From contig JAFWOP010000067.1 of the NCBI GenBank assembly GCA_017545365.1, forward strand, positions 62,001 to 126,000: a stretch of DNA of 64,000 nucleotides, read 5' to 3'. Under the pieces are notes generated by a model, which was not told the origin of the DNA, ran no database searches, and worked only from the letters and a program-made list of their open reading frames with translations. The translations under genes and the position numbers were made by a program. The DNA is from Bacteroidales bacterium (lineage in GTDB: Bacteria; Bacteroidota; Bacteroidia; Bacteroidales; P3). Each line of letters starts with the position of its first letter. The stretch's first letter is position 1. Below are positions 53,096 through 62,733 of this stretch, piece by piece.

Positions 53096-54679
53096 ATGAA
53101 GCGAATGTTATTTTCCATAATGCTGTTGTGCCTTATGGCCAGCGGGCAGGCTCCGGCATTGGGGCAGAATGCGGCAGTGTCTGACGGCGACATTGTTATC
53201 CTATACGAGAATGATGTGCATGGGGCCGTAGAGGGCTATCCGCTGATGGCAGCGATGCGCGATGAGATGCGGCAGAAGACCCCTTATGTGTCGGTGGTGT
53301 CGTGTGGTGATTTTCTGTCGGGCACCTCCTTGGGTTCGGTGTCGCATGGAAGATATATCGTGCGGATGATGAATGCTGTGGGATATGACTATGTGACGTT
53401 GGGCAACCATGAGTTTGACTTCGGAATCGATACGATGAACCTACGTATGTCGCAGCTGACCGCTACCACACTGTGCTGCAATTACTCCGACTTGAGAGAC
53501 GGCAGCAGCCGTTTCAAAGGGTATGAGATAAGGCAGTATGGGAGTGTGTCGGTGGCCTTTGTGGGCTTGACCACTCCCCATGTTCCGACATCAAGCACCC
53601 CGATATATTTTCAAGACAGCACCGGGAATTGGTTATACACCTTCTATGCCCAACAGTTGGAGTTGGTGCTACAGAAGGCTGTGGACGATGCCCGCAGTCA
53701 TGGGGCTGACTATGTGGTGGTGTTGTCGCATGTGGGAGAGGTGGATTTGCCAGGCATAGTGGAGGCCACCCGCGGCATAGATGTGGTGCTTGACGGGCAT
53801 TCGCATAGTGTGATACCCCAAAGCATACTTTACAACCGTGATGCCCAAGAGGTGCTGTGGACCTCTACGGGCTCCCGCTTCAAATATATCGGGCGGCTGG
53901 TCATCACCCCTCAAGGGAAGATGTGGAGCGAACTGCTGCCCACCAGTCAGATGACGCTGCCCCTGACGGCTGTTGCCGACACTCTTCGCGCCATTCGGCA
54001 GGAGTATGCTGTGGTGGGTCAGCGCGAAGTGGGCAGGAGCGACGTTCAGCTATGGCGTAAAGGCAGGGAAGGCGACTATGTAGATTCGCCTCTGGGCAAT
54101 TTCTTCAGCGACGCATTCCGCGCCCTCACCCATGCTGAGGTAGGGTTGGCCAATGCGGGTGGCATACGGTGTGACATTGACAAGGGACAGCTGGTGTTTG
54201 ACGACATCTTCTCTGCCGCGCCGTTCGACAACCGGCTGTGTCTGGTGGAGATGAGCGGAGAAGCTTTGATGGATGCTTTGGAAATGGGGTGTCGGCGGTG
54301 GCCGAAGATTGGCGGCGGGTTCCTCCATGTGTCGGGACTGATGTATACAATAGACACCACTGTCCGGTCGACGGTGGTATGCGACGAGAACGACGTGTTT
54401 GTGCGTGTGGGCAGCGACCGTATGGTGAAGAATGTGAGGGTGTGGGATGCTGAAAAACAGCAATACCTGCCCCTAGATTCTCAGCGCATCTACCGTGTGG
54501 CGGGTTGCGACTACACGCTGCTGCAACAAGGCGACGGACATGTGTTCCGTGGCATCAAAGTAACCCGGCAGAACATCTGTTCGGATGTTGAAGCCCTAGA
54601 AGTTTATCTGCGAGACTGTTTGAATGGGGTGGTAGGCGACCGCTACGCTCACACCCAAGGAAGAATCAAGGTGAATTAA
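53096..54679 (+). CDS. Periplasmic 5'-nucleotidase-type metallophosphatase (UshA family)
   Basis: A 527-residue protein from the ATG at 53096 with a signal peptide (MKRMLFSIMLLCLMASGQAPALG). The dinuclear metal motifs are ENDVHGAV, SCGDFLSGT, LGNHEFDFG, VVLSHVGEVDLPG and LDGHSHSV. The C-terminal 5'-nucleotidase domain includes ANAGGIRCDIDKG and FDNRLCLVEMSG. It should release phosphate from nucleotides in the periplasm. The next gene is a nucleoside permease, which fits a salvage role: dephosphorylate outside, import the nucleoside. Confidence 0.9.
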   Translation: MKRMLFSIMLLCLMASGQAPALGQNAAVSDGDIVILYENDVHGAVEGYPLMAAMRDEMRQKTPYVSVVSCGDFLSGTSLGSVSHGRYIVRMMNAVGYDYVTLGNHEFDFGIDTMNLRMSQLTATTLCCNYSDLRDGSSRFKGYEIRQYGSVSVAFVGLTTPHVPTSSTPIYFQDSTGNWLYTFYAQQLELVLQKAVDDARSHGADYVVVLSHVGEVDLPGIVEATRGIDVVLDGHSHSVIPQSILYNRDAQEVLWTSTGSRFKYIGRLVITPQGKMWSELLPTSQMTLPLTAVADTLRAIRQEYAVVGQREVGRSDVQLWRKGREGDYVDSPLGNFFSDAFRALTHAEVGLANAGGIRCDIDKGQLVFDDIFSAAPFDNRLCLVEMSGEALMDALEMGCRRWPKIGGGFLHVSGLMYTIDTTVRSTVVCDENDVFVRVGSDRMVKNVRVWDAEKQQYLPLDSQRIYRVAGCDYTLLQQGDGHVFRGIKVTRQNICSDVEALEVYLRDCLNGVVGDRYAHTQGRIKVN

Positions 54680-54814
54680 CCAAAGCCGCATCATACGGAT
54701 AGGCGCGACGAGTCGTTTTTTGGCTCGGCAAACCTGCGTCGGCCCTCTGGCAGTTGAAAACGAGGGGCTTCCAATAGGAAATTGTTAAATTTGTTAGTAA
54801 TATGAGGGGAAGTG

Positions 54815-54845
54815 GTTGTACATTGGGATTATTTTCGTATTTTTG
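54815..54845 (+). promoter_or_regulatory. Predicted promoter of the nucleoside permease gene
   Basis: GTTG (54815-54818) and -7 TATTTTTG (54838-54845), 19 bp apart, 36 bp before the start codon. Confidence 0.55.
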
Positions 54846-54880
54846 CACTTTATTAGAATAATGAAAACAATAGTACATAT

Positions 54881-56158
54881 ATGAATATCAGACTGCGTCT
54901 CATATTGATGAATTTTCTAGAGTTCGCCGTGTGGGGAGCCTATCTCACCTCGATGGGCGGCTTCCTCTATGGGGCAGGACTCGTGGATAAAATATGGCTT
55001 TTCTTTGCCGTGCAGGGGATAGTCTCTATCTTCATGCCTGCCTTGATGGGTATTGTGGCTGACAAATGGATTCAGGCGCAGAAGGTGCTGTCGCTCTGCC
55101 ATGGCGTCGCGGGTCTCTTTATGGTTGCTGCCGGGGTTTATGCGATGACAAATGCGGGAGCTATTCAGTTCGGGCCATTCTTTGCATTGTATACAGTAAG
55201 CGTGGCTTTCTTTATGCCCACCATCGCCATCTCCAACTCGGTAGCATACACGGCACTGGATGTGGCGGGGCTCGACTCGGTGAAGCATTTCCCACCCATC
55301 CGCGTGTTTGGGACGATAGGGTTCATCTGCTGCATGTTGGCGGTGAACTTCATCAAGAACGGCCAAGGAGTGCAGTTTCAGCATTCGCACGAGCAGTTCC
55401 TGCTGTCGGGTGGGTTGAGCCTGGTGCTCTGCGCCTATGCGCTGACCCTGACGCCTTGCCCCTGCTTAGGGAAGGACAAGCCTTCGCGCTCGTTTGCCGA
55501 AGCATCGGGACTGAGTGCCTTCCGCCTTTTCAAAGAGCGTAAGTTTGCCATCTTCTTCCTTTTCTCCATGTTCTTGGGGGCATCACTGCAGATTACCAAC
55601 GGCTATGCCAATTCGTTTATCACCCATTTCCGTGAGGTGCCTGAGTTTGCCAACACCTGGGGTGCCAACAATGCCAATGCGCTCATCTCGTTAAGCCAGC
55701 TGTCCGAAACCTTGTGCATCCTACTCATCCCCTTCTTCCTGCGGAAGTTCGGCATCAAGAAGGTGATGCTCATCTCGATGGTGGCGTGGGTGCTGCGCTT
55801 CGGCCTCTTCGGCGCGGGCGATACGGGCAGCGGCGTGTGGATGCTTATCCTCAGCTGTATTGTCTATGGCGTGGCCTTCGACTTCTTCAATATCTCCGGC
55901 TCGTTATATGTGGAATATGCCACTTCGGACGACATCCGCTCATCGGCACAAGGGCTTTTCATGCTTATGACCAACGGCTTGGGTGCCACCTTCGGCACCT
56001 GGGCGGCCGGGTTGGTGGTGAACCACTATGTAGCCTTTGCCGAGGTGCCTAATTGGAGTGCCGCCTGGTATATCTTTGCCGCCTATGCCTTGGTGGTCGC
56101 CGTCCTATTCACCTTGTGTTTCAAAGACGAGAAATTCCCTGCAACGAACAAGCGTTAG
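54881..56158 (+). CDS. Nucleoside:H+ symporter (NupG/XapB family, MFS)
   Basis: A 425-residue protein with about 12 membrane helices. The N-terminus (RLRLILMNFLEFAVWGAYLTSMGGFL) and GIVADKWIQAQKVLSLCH match the nucleoside symporter branch of the major facilitator superfamily; later EYATSDDIRSSAQGLFMLMTNGLGATFG is the conserved segment of the second half. Imports nucleosides into the cytoplasm. Probably works with the metallophosphatase encoded before it. Confidence 0.92.
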   Translation: MNIRLRLILMNFLEFAVWGAYLTSMGGFLYGAGLVDKIWLFFAVQGIVSIFMPALMGIVADKWIQAQKVLSLCHGVAGLFMVAAGVYAMTNAGAIQFGPFFALYTVSVAFFMPTIAISNSVAYTALDVAGLDSVKHFPPIRVFGTIGFICCMLAVNFIKNGQGVQFQHSHEQFLLSGGLSLVLCAYALTLTPCPCLGKDKPSRSFAEASGLSAFRLFKERKFAIFFLFSMFLGASLQITNGYANSFITHFREVPEFANTWGANNANALISLSQLSETLCILLIPFFLRKFGIKKVMLISMVAWVLRFGLFGAGDTGSGVWMLILSCIVYGVAFDFFNISGSLYVEYATSDDIRSSAQGLFMLMTNGLGATFGTWAAGLVVNHYVAFAEVPNWSAAWYIFAAYALVVAVLFTLCFKDEKFPATNKR

Positions 56159-56232
56159 TGCCGGCGTCTGTAATCATTCAAAGTAGAACATAATGTTAAC
56201 TAATAATTTTATTAATCAAAAAGAACAGTACT

Positions 56233-59200
56233 ATGAGTAAGACAATTAAAAGATTGCTTGTTGTCCTCATCGGCGTGTTGTTTGCCACAACAGCCTACGC
56301 CCAGTCGACAACTGCTTCCATTGCCGGCCATGTTACCGATGCTAATGGAGGTCTCCAAGATGCGGTGATTACTGCGGTCTACACCCCCACAGGGATCACC
56401 TATCATGCTTTTTCTGGCCGCGATGGCGTCTACCGCATCAACAATGTTGTTGCCGGCGGACCCTACACCATCAAGGTCGAGATGATGGGCCACCAGCCCT
56501 ATGTGGTTACCAACGTGCATGCTCCTCTGAGTGGAACGATTGTGGTTAACTGCATACTGAAAATCTCTGCCACCACGCTGGAACCGGTGTCAGTGGTTGC
56601 CGAGGGCATTAACAACAACATGAATGTTCAGAATTCGGGTGCCAACACCTTGATTGACAATCAGACTATTCAGAACATCCCCACTACTAGCCGTAGTATG
56701 AACGACATCATGAAGCTCACCCCGCAGGCCTCGGTCACGGGTGGCGGCTTTGCAGCCGGTGGTGGTAACTACCGTGGTTCGACGGTTACGGTCGACGGTG
56801 CCTCGTTCAACAATGCCTTCGGTATCGGCTCCAACCTGCCCGCAGGCGGCAGCCCCATCTCGATTGATGCTATCGACCAAATCTCCATCAACCTTACCCC
56901 CTTTGATGTCCGTCACAGCGGCTTCCAGGGCGGTGCCATCAACGTGGTGACCAAGCACGGTAGCAACCAGTGGCACGCATCGGTCTACGACTACTTCACC
57001 AACGAGTCTCTCCGTGGTGTGCTGGTCGGCGAAGACACCTTACCCAACAGCCAGTTCCTCAACAATGTGATGGGTCTGACCCTCAGCGGTCCCATCATCA
57101 AGGACAAACTCTTCTTCTTCGTCAATGCCGAATATGAGATGGACAATGTGCCCGGATCTACCCGTCGTGCACGTGCCAGCGAAACCGACGAATGGGGCAA
57201 GAGTACTACATTCAACCGTCCTACAGAAGCTCGCATGGACGAGATTTCTTCGTTCTTGCAGAATACCTACGGCTATGACCCAGGCCCCTATCAAGACTAC
57301 TCTCTCAGTACTCCCGACTATAAGGTCTTGGCTCGTTTGGATTGGAACATCAATGCCAACAACAACTTTAACATCCGTTTCAGCCACACCCACAACTATA
57401 CCTCCAACCAGCCCTCATCTTCTATGAGCCCCATCGGAGGAACTAACACCACCGTCAACATCGGCGGCACCGAATACACCTTCAACCGTAACAGCCAGGG
57501 TCGTCAGTCGGAATATTCCCTCTATTTCAAATCGGCCCGCTACTATCAGGAGCAGAACTTCACCTCCTTGGCAGCTGAATTGAATAGCCGTCTTTTCAAC
57601 GGAAAGGGAACCAACACCCTCCGTGCCACCTGGTCCTATCAGAACGAGCCCCGTTCGTTCGACGGCGACCTCTTCCCCACGGTGGATATTCTTGAACCCT
57701 ATGTTGACAACAATGGCGAAACGCAGTATGCCTTCTATACCACCTTTGGTATCGACCCCTTCACCTATATGAACACCCGCCGTGTCAACACCTACATCTT
57801 CACCGATGAACTCACCTACACCACCGGCATCCACAACCTCATTGCTGGTGTGCAGTATGAGACCAACCGCGTAGTCAATGGCTTCATGCAGGGTGGCGCC
57901 GGCTGGTACATCTTCGACTCTTGGGAGACCTTCAAGAATGGCGGCATGCCCTTGTCGATGATGATTACCCATGCCAACCTTGACGACCCCACCGCCACTG
58001 TGTATCCCACCTTCGACTACAATCAGGCCTCCCTCTATGCACAGGACGAAATTGAGTTCAGCAAATACTTCAAACTGACTGCCGGTCTGCGTCTGGAGAT
58101 GCCTCTGGTTAGCTTCCCCAACAACAACTTCAATAAGGACTTTGCCGACATCGCAGAGGCCAATCCCAACAGCTCATTCGCCGGTCTCAGCACCGCCGAC
58201 CTGCCTGGCCTCACCGTGAATATCTCACCGCGTATCGGCTTCAACTGGGATGTGACCAAGAACCGTAAGGTCGTCGTCCGCGGCGGTACTGGCCTCTTCA
58301 CTGGTCGTATCCCCAATGTCTGGTTGGTTAGTGCCGCTGGCAATGCCAACGTGCTGCAGTATCAGTATATCGCCAACCTCCAGACTGGTCAGCCTGTCTT
58401 CCCGTTCGCCGACAACCGTAATGATATTATCAACAATATCTATGCCGGTAATGAGTTCCATCAGCAGGATCTTGCTGCTCCCACCAGCACCACTATCCTC
58501 TCAAAGGACCTCCGTATGCCCACAAGCTGGAAGACCTCCGTTGCTGTTGATGCAAAACTCCCCTTCGGCATCAAGGGTACTCTTGAAGGCATCTACTCGT
58601 ACAATTTCAACGAAGTCGTAGCCACCACCCTTGGCTACAAACTGGGCGACAGCATCCAGCTGCCCGGCGAACCCGAAAAACGTCCTACCTATGTCAGCGA
58701 GAACATTCGCAACAGTGCTAACGGCAAGATGAGCGGCTACCTGCTGCATAATGCCAACGACCTCCACGGTCAATACTTCTCCGTCACCGCACAGTTGAGC
58801 AAGAGCTTCATCTGGGGTCTCGACCTCATGGCTGCCTATACTCATAGCTTCAGCATGTCCGCCACCGACGGCGTGGGCGACCAGGTCTACAACATTGCTC
58901 AAATCAGCAACCAGAACGGTGACAACAGCCACGAACTGGGCTACTCCTACTTTGTCACTCCCAACCGCTTCATTGCCAGTGCTGGTTACACCATCTATGA
59001 AGGCCCCTACACTGCCACCAAGCTCGGCCTCTTCTACGAAGGCTACAACATTGGCTATGTCGGTTCCTACAACCAGGCCCGCTACTCCTATCTGATGACT
59101 ACCGACGAAGGAACTGGCATCAGCACCGCGCAGCTTGTATACATTCCCACTGCTGACGAACTGGCTAAGATGCCCTTCTCCAGCGATGAGAACCGTGCCG

Positions 59201-59547
59201 CCTTTGAGACCTTCATCCAGAATGACAGCTACCTCAGCGCACACCGTGGCGAATACAGCAAGCGCAACGGCGCCGTATGCCCCTGGCTCGGTCGTATCAA
59301 CTTCAAGGTTGACCAGGAGTTCTACTTCAATGTCAGCGGTCGTAAGACCACCCTCCAGATTGGTGCTGATGTGAACAACCTCGCCAACATCCTCAATAGC
59401 AACTGGGGTTGCCACCAGCAGCTCAGCAGCGAGACCATCCTGCAATACAAGAGCGGTCAATACACATTCACCGAACCCAACTGGCATAACTACAGCAACT
59501 TCCTCTCCACTTGGAACATCCTGCTCCACGTCCGCTATTCCTTCTAA
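56233..59547 (+). CDS. Oar-like TonB-dependent outer-membrane receptor
   Basis: An 1104-residue protein with a signal peptide (MSKTIKRLLVVLIGVLFATTAYA), a carboxypeptidase-regulatory-like domain (SIAGHVTDANGGLQDAVITAV, about 28-110), a plug domain (about 115-240, with QNIPTTSRSMNDIMKLTPQA and FQGGAINVVTKHGSN), and a large barrel ending in NILLHVRYSF. No SusD-like lipoprotein follows, so it is of the Oar type rather than a polysaccharide-utilisation SusC. Codon use is strongly biased (AAC, GGC, ACC), suggesting high expression. Confidence 0.9.
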   Translation: MSKTIKRLLVVLIGVLFATTAYAQSTTASIAGHVTDANGGLQDAVITAVYTPTGITYHAFSGRDGVYRINNVVAGGPYTIKVEMMGHQPYVVTNVHAPLSGTIVVNCILKISATTLEPVSVVAEGINNNMNVQNSGANTLIDNQTIQNIPTTSRSMNDIMKLTPQASVTGGGFAAGGGNYRGSTVTVDGASFNNAFGIGSNLPAGGSPISIDAIDQISINLTPFDVRHSGFQGGAINVVTKHGSNQWHASVYDYFTNESLRGVLVGEDTLPNSQFLNNVMGLTLSGPIIKDKLFFFVNAEYEMDNVPGSTRRARASETDEWGKSTTFNRPTEARMDEISSFLQNTYGYDPGPYQDYSLSTPDYKVLARLDWNINANNNFNIRFSHTHNYTSNQPSSSMSPIGGTNTTVNIGGTEYTFNRNSQGRQSEYSLYFKSARYYQEQNFTSLAAELNSRLFNGKGTNTLRATWSYQNEPRSFDGDLFPTVDILEPYVDNNGETQYAFYTTFGIDPFTYMNTRRVNTYIFTDELTYTTGIHNLIAGVQYETNRVVNGFMQGGAGWYIFDSWETFKNGGMPLSMMITHANLDDPTATVYPTFDYNQASLYAQDEIEFSKYFKLTAGLRLEMPLVSFPNNNFNKDFADIAEANPNSSFAGLSTADLPGLTVNISPRIGFNWDVTKNRKVVVRGGTGLFTGRIPNVWLVSAAGNANVLQYQYIANLQTGQPVFPFADNRNDIINNIYAGNEFHQQDLAAPTSTTILSKDLRMPTSWKTSVAVDAKLPFGIKGTLEGIYSYNFNEVVATTLGYKLGDSIQLPGEPEKRPTYVSENIRNSANGKMSGYLLHNANDLHGQYFSVTAQLSKSFIWGLDLMAAYTHSFSMSATDGVGDQVYNIAQISNQNGDNSHELGYSYFVTPNRFIASAGYTIYEGPYTATKLGLFYEGYNIGYVGSYNQARYSYLMTTDEGTGISTAQLVYIPTADELAKMPFSSDENRAAFETFIQNDSYLSAHRGEYSKRNGAVCPWLGRINFKVDQEFYFNVSGRKTTLQIGADVNNLANILNSNWGCHQQLSSETILQYKSGQYTFTEPNWHNYSNFLSTWNILLHVRYSF

Positions 59548-59570
59548 TAATGGCATTAGTGTAACTTGAC

Positions 59571-59607
59571 GAGGGTGTCCCAATTTTCTTATTGGGACAC
59601 CCTCTTT
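59571..59607. terminator. Terminator after the TonB receptor gene
   Basis: GAGGGTGTCCCAA (59571-59583) pairs with TTGGGACACCCTC (59592-59604), a 13-bp perfect stem followed by TTT. Confidence 0.85.
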
Positions 59608-59621
59608 ATTGAAGCACCTTC

Positions 59622-60530
59622 ATGTTTCTCGAGAAAAATATCCTTTTCGCCCCGCTGCAGGGGTATACTGATGCGGTGTACCGCCGCATCCATCACGAGG
59701 TGTGCGGTGGGGTGGATGAGTATTATACTCCGTTCGTCCGTTGGGAGAAAGAGGGTGTGCGGAAGAAGGATTTGCGCGACATTGATTTGAAGCACAGCGA
59801 AGGGGTGCCCACGGTACCGCAGGTGATTGCCAAGGACCATGACGAGTTTGCGCGGCTGTGCGACTGTGTGCAGGAGGCGGGGTGGCAACGTATAGACCTC
59901 AACATGGGGTGTCCGTTCCCGTTGCAGGTGCATGCGGGCAGGGGGTGCGGGTTGCTTACCCATCCCGAAAGGGTAGAGGAAATGGCAGAGGAGATGTGCC
60001 GCCGCAGCGATGTGCAGTTCTCCGTAAAGATGAGGCTTGGACAGGACGACATGTCAGAGGCTTTGGCCTTGATGCCCATCATCAATGCGATGCCCCTGAC
60101 GCAGGTGACGCTGCACCCCCGACTGGGACGCCAGCAATACAAGGGCAGCACCGACAGGGAGGCCTTTGGGCGGATGCTGGAAGAGTGTCGTCATCCGGTG
60201 GTATACAATGGCGACATCACGGAGTTGGGGCAGGTGGACGACCTGTTTTCGCAGTTTGACACACTGAAAGGGGTGATGCTTGGGCGCGGGCTCTTGGCGC
60301 GACCCTGGCTTTTCACCGACAAAGAACCGTGGGCGGCGGTACGCGAGATGCACAGCAAGATGTACGACCATGCCTGCCGCACCCTACAGGGCGATAGCCA
60401 GATACTGGCGCGGTTGCATGCCTTTTGGGAATATCAGGATGTGCTGCCAGACAAGAAGCAGTACAAGGCCATTATGAAGAGTGGCAGCCTCCGAAAATAC
60501 AACGAGGCGGTGGCGTTCCTCAATCGGTAG
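59622..60530 (+). CDS. tRNA-dihydrouridine synthase family protein
   Basis: A 302-residue flavoenzyme that reduces uridines in tRNA. The TIM-barrel start is ILFAPLQGYTDAVYRRI, followed by RIDLNMGCPFPLQVHAGRGCGLL (catalytic cysteine region), VKMRLG, VTLHPRLGRQQYKG and VMLGRGLLARPWLF. The usual AGVTD reads QGYTD and the GCP motif is GCPFPLQ, marking it as a divergent Bacteroidota branch. It starts 15 bp after a terminator. Confidence 0.9.
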   Translation: MFLEKNILFAPLQGYTDAVYRRIHHEVCGGVDEYYTPFVRWEKEGVRKKDLRDIDLKHSEGVPTVPQVIAKDHDEFARLCDCVQEAGWQRIDLNMGCPFPLQVHAGRGCGLLTHPERVEEMAEEMCRRSDVQFSVKMRLGQDDMSEALALMPIINAMPLTQVTLHPRLGRQQYKGSTDREAFGRMLEECRHPVVYNGDITELGQVDDLFSQFDTLKGVMLGRGLLARPWLFTDKEPWAAVREMHSKMYDHACRTLQGDSQILARLHAFWEYQDVLPDKKQYKAIMKSGSLRKYNEAVAFLNR

Positions 60531-60690
60531 CCGTTCCTGCCAGGTTCGCAACTTGTATTATGAGTCGTTTTGCCTTTCTTTCGGAGTGCATCGCTTGTTG
60601 TTTCTATCGTAGGAAGGAAGTCGAAAAGAAAACCTGGTAAGGTACAAACTGAATAGTGGCTAGAGGCTCTGCCCTCGACGGAGGTGCCGA

Positions 60691-61407
60691 TTAGGGGATG
60701 CTGCTGTCGCGGGATGGGGTTTTGAGGCGTCGGCAGTAGCGTTTGTAGGGGCATTCGTAGGGGGTGTCGCAGTGGTCGGACATGGGCGTGTGCGGCTCAT
60801 CGGCATGCAGTACCTGCTTGAAGCGTATGACGTTCTGCTCGATGCCGTCGCATGCCGCTTGGGCTTGTTCAAGTAGGTCTTCTTTGACGAACCCGCCCTC
60901 CCCATTGTTGTAGAGCAGGTAGAAGTGCTTTAGGGTTAGCCTTTTGCAGAAAAGGTCGTCGGGCAGGATGGTGTGCAGGGCATGTTGGATGACGTAGTTT
61001 TGGATGCCTATATCGTTGCAGAAGGTGTTGCTGACGGCGCCGCTGTTCTTTACTTCGTAGATGTCGATGGAGCCGTCCTCGTGTTTGTGTACCACGTCGG
61101 CGAGCACGAACACTTCGTTGTAGAGGAACCCGGCTTCGAAGAGGGCCACTTCGCCGGGGCGTTGCAGCAGTTCGGCAGTCATAACTGGATAGTTATCCAT
61201 GTGGTAGCGCAGCCGTACGCTGATGTCGATGCCGTTGGGAAAGGTGTCTTTGAAGGTCTTCTCGAAGTCGCGGCCTTGTCGGAATTTGGCCAGCGTTTCG
61301 GGCGGGTAGAAGGCGAGTTTGGGTTTGTACACATCGAGGTACATGGCCTTCTCGCATTGGAGGCCGCGGATGTATTTCGATTTGGTGAGGATGTAGCCTT
61401 TTGCCAT
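60691..61407 (-). CDS. Stand-alone Cas4-like Fe-S nuclease domain protein
   Basis: A 238-residue protein. The PD-(D/E)XK core is seen as ALFEAGFLYNEVFVLADVVHKH (Asp104) and IDIYEVKNSG (Glu118, Lys120). Four cysteines are placed as in Cas4/AddB Fe-S nucleases: Cys18 in RGLQCEKAM and a C-terminal set at 213, 219 and 225 (CDTPYECPYKRYC). It is related to the N-terminal domain of DUF2779/RecB-like proteins. It is not part of the type II-C locus 12 kb away and is instead the last gene of a three-gene operon (6 bp from the LOG gene). Confidence 0.75.
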   Translation of the reverse strand: MAKGYILTKSKYIRGLQCEKAMYLDVYKPKLAFYPPETLAKFRQGRDFEKTFKDTFPNGIDISVRLRYHMDNYPVMTAELLQRPGEVALFEAGFLYNEVFVLADVVHKHEDGSIDIYEVKNSGAVSNTFCNDIGIQNYVIQHALHTILPDDLFCKRLTLKHFYLLYNNGEGGFVKEDLLEQAQAACDGIEQNVIRFKQVLHADEPHTPMSDHCDTPYECPYKRYCRRLKTPSRDSSIP

Positions 61408-61413
61408 TGTTGT

Positions 61414-62001
61414 TTAGGACTTGGAACGCAGCCTTCTGGCAACAGGACCTTTCTGGGTATCGGGGCTGAAGTCGGCCAGGCTCTTCAGCAGGCTTTCGGG
61501 GTGCGAATCGAGGATTAGGTATCTGGCGTTTTTGAGGTTGTAGAAGCCCTCTTGCTCCATGTGGCGGAGCATGTCGTATTGCGGGGAGAAGAAGCCGAGG
61601 GTGTTGAGCAGCCCCATAGGTTTGCTGCACAGCCCCAGCTGGTTGGCTACAAGGACTTCGAATATCTCGTCGAGTGTGCCGATGCCGCCGGGGAGTGCGG
61701 CGAAGGCGTCGCTGTGGGCGATGAGGTATTCCTTGCGCTCAGCCATGGAGGCAACGCGCACCAGTTCGGTGACGGGTTGTGAGAGGATGATTTCCTCGGT
61801 AAAGAAGGAGGGGATGACCCCGACCACACGGCCGCCGCCTTCGAGCACGGCGCTGCTGACGGTGCCCATAAGGCCGAGGTTGGAGCCGCCGTAGAGCAGG
61901 GTGTGGCCGCCTTGGGCGATGAGCTGCCCCAGTTGTCTGGCGGCGTGGATATATTCTTGGTTGTTGGGGAGCGTGGCTCCGCAGAAAACTGATATGCGCA
62001 T
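61414..62001 (-). CDS. LOG-family protein (TIGR00730), possible nucleotide phosphoribohydrolase
   Basis: A 195-residue Rossmann-type protein. I start at the ATG at 62001 (MRISVFCGATLPNNQEYIHA); two earlier ATG codons overlap the previous gene. Motifs: LLYGGSNLGLMG and the signature ALPGGIGTLDEIFE. Members cleave nucleoside monophosphates to base and ribose 5-phosphate (cytokinin-activating LOG activity), though the natural substrate in these bacteria is unclear. Confidence 0.88.
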   Translation of the reverse strand: MRISVFCGATLPNNQEYIHAARQLGQLIAQGGHTLLYGGSNLGLMGTVSSAVLEGGGRVVGVIPSFFTEEIILSQPVTELVRVASMAERKEYLIAHSDAFAALPGGIGTLDEIFEVLVANQLGLCSKPMGLLNTLGFFSPQYDMLRHMEQEGFYNLKNARYLILDSHPESLLKSLADFSPDTQKGPVARRLRSKS

Positions 62002-62011
62002 TGTGGTATTA

Positions 62012-62527
62012 TTATTCTTCGTCATTGTATCGGTCTCCATAGAGTATTCTGTCTATTATTTTCCAACCTTTGCGTAGGAAGAAGTTATGGATGGTATCGT
62101 CGCTTACAAAAATGTCAAATAAAAGAACGCAAACGAGTATTATTACAATAAGAGGGAAAACTACGTACTCCCAAGACTGAACAGGTTTGCCTTTCACCAG
62201 ATGCCAATCTACGGCAACCAACAATAGCATGACAATCATCGTTAAATAGCAGATGACCTTGATTAACTTCCCGCGACGGCTGTTGTTATCCATATCTTCT
62301 TGCAGCTTGTCGTCTTTCTCCTTTGCCCAGTGGTAAAAAATGCCATACCCGAAACTGGTGATGGAGAATAACGGCATCATAATAATGCCTAGCCAGCCGT
62401 TGACATCGCTAGGCCATTGCTGTCCGACAACGACCTCTTTCCATAAAAGATATGTCGGTATGGCGAATATGATTCCGATGACAATAAGGACACCGCTGCC
62501 GATTAATTCATCTGTTGACAGTTTCAT
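62012..62527 (-). CDS. Small integral membrane protein of unknown function
   Basis: A 171-residue protein from the ATG at 62527 (MKLSTDELIGSGVLIVIGII) with four helices (about 8-27, 47-66, 91-110 and 120-142). There is no recognisable domain. It is the first gene of an operon with the LOG and Cas4-like genes (10 bp and 6 bp gaps). Confidence 0.7.
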   Translation of the reverse strand: MKLSTDELIGSGVLIVIGIIFAIPTYLLWKEVVVGQQWPSDVNGWLGIIMMPLFSITSFGYGIFYHWAKEKDDKLQEDMDNNSRRGKLIKVICYLTMIVMLLLVAVDWHLVKGKPVQSWEYVVFPLIVIILVCVLLFDIFVSDDTIHNFFLRKGWKIIDRILYGDRYNDEE

Positions 62528-62580
62528 TTTGCGATTGTGATTGACTATTTTGTTTCCGTTCAATGTGTTGTTTCATTCTG

Positions 62581-62733
62581 TTAATTACGCTGTGCCAAAA
62601 TTCTGGCAGCCTTGATGATTTCTTTGGTGTGTGCCAGCGACAAGCCGCAGAAGACGGCCATGTGCATACTATTCTTCTTTTGTTCTATAATTTCTTTCAA
62701 TTCCAGACTTACATTTCGTCCATCCTTATTGTA
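62581..62733 (-). other. Open frame continuing after the lipoprotein stop codon
   Basis: The frame of the lipoprotein gene (62734-63204) stays open for 50 codons after its TAA, encoding SLELKEIIEQKKNSMHMAVF and ending with AARILAQRN. It has no ATG at the start. It could be the original C-terminus split by a stop, a separate short gene, or chance. Confidence 0.25.

Noticed and set aside
60691..61407. Cas4 as a component of the CRISPR locus
   Set aside because: It is 12 kb away, in a different operon, and type II-C loci do not use Cas4.
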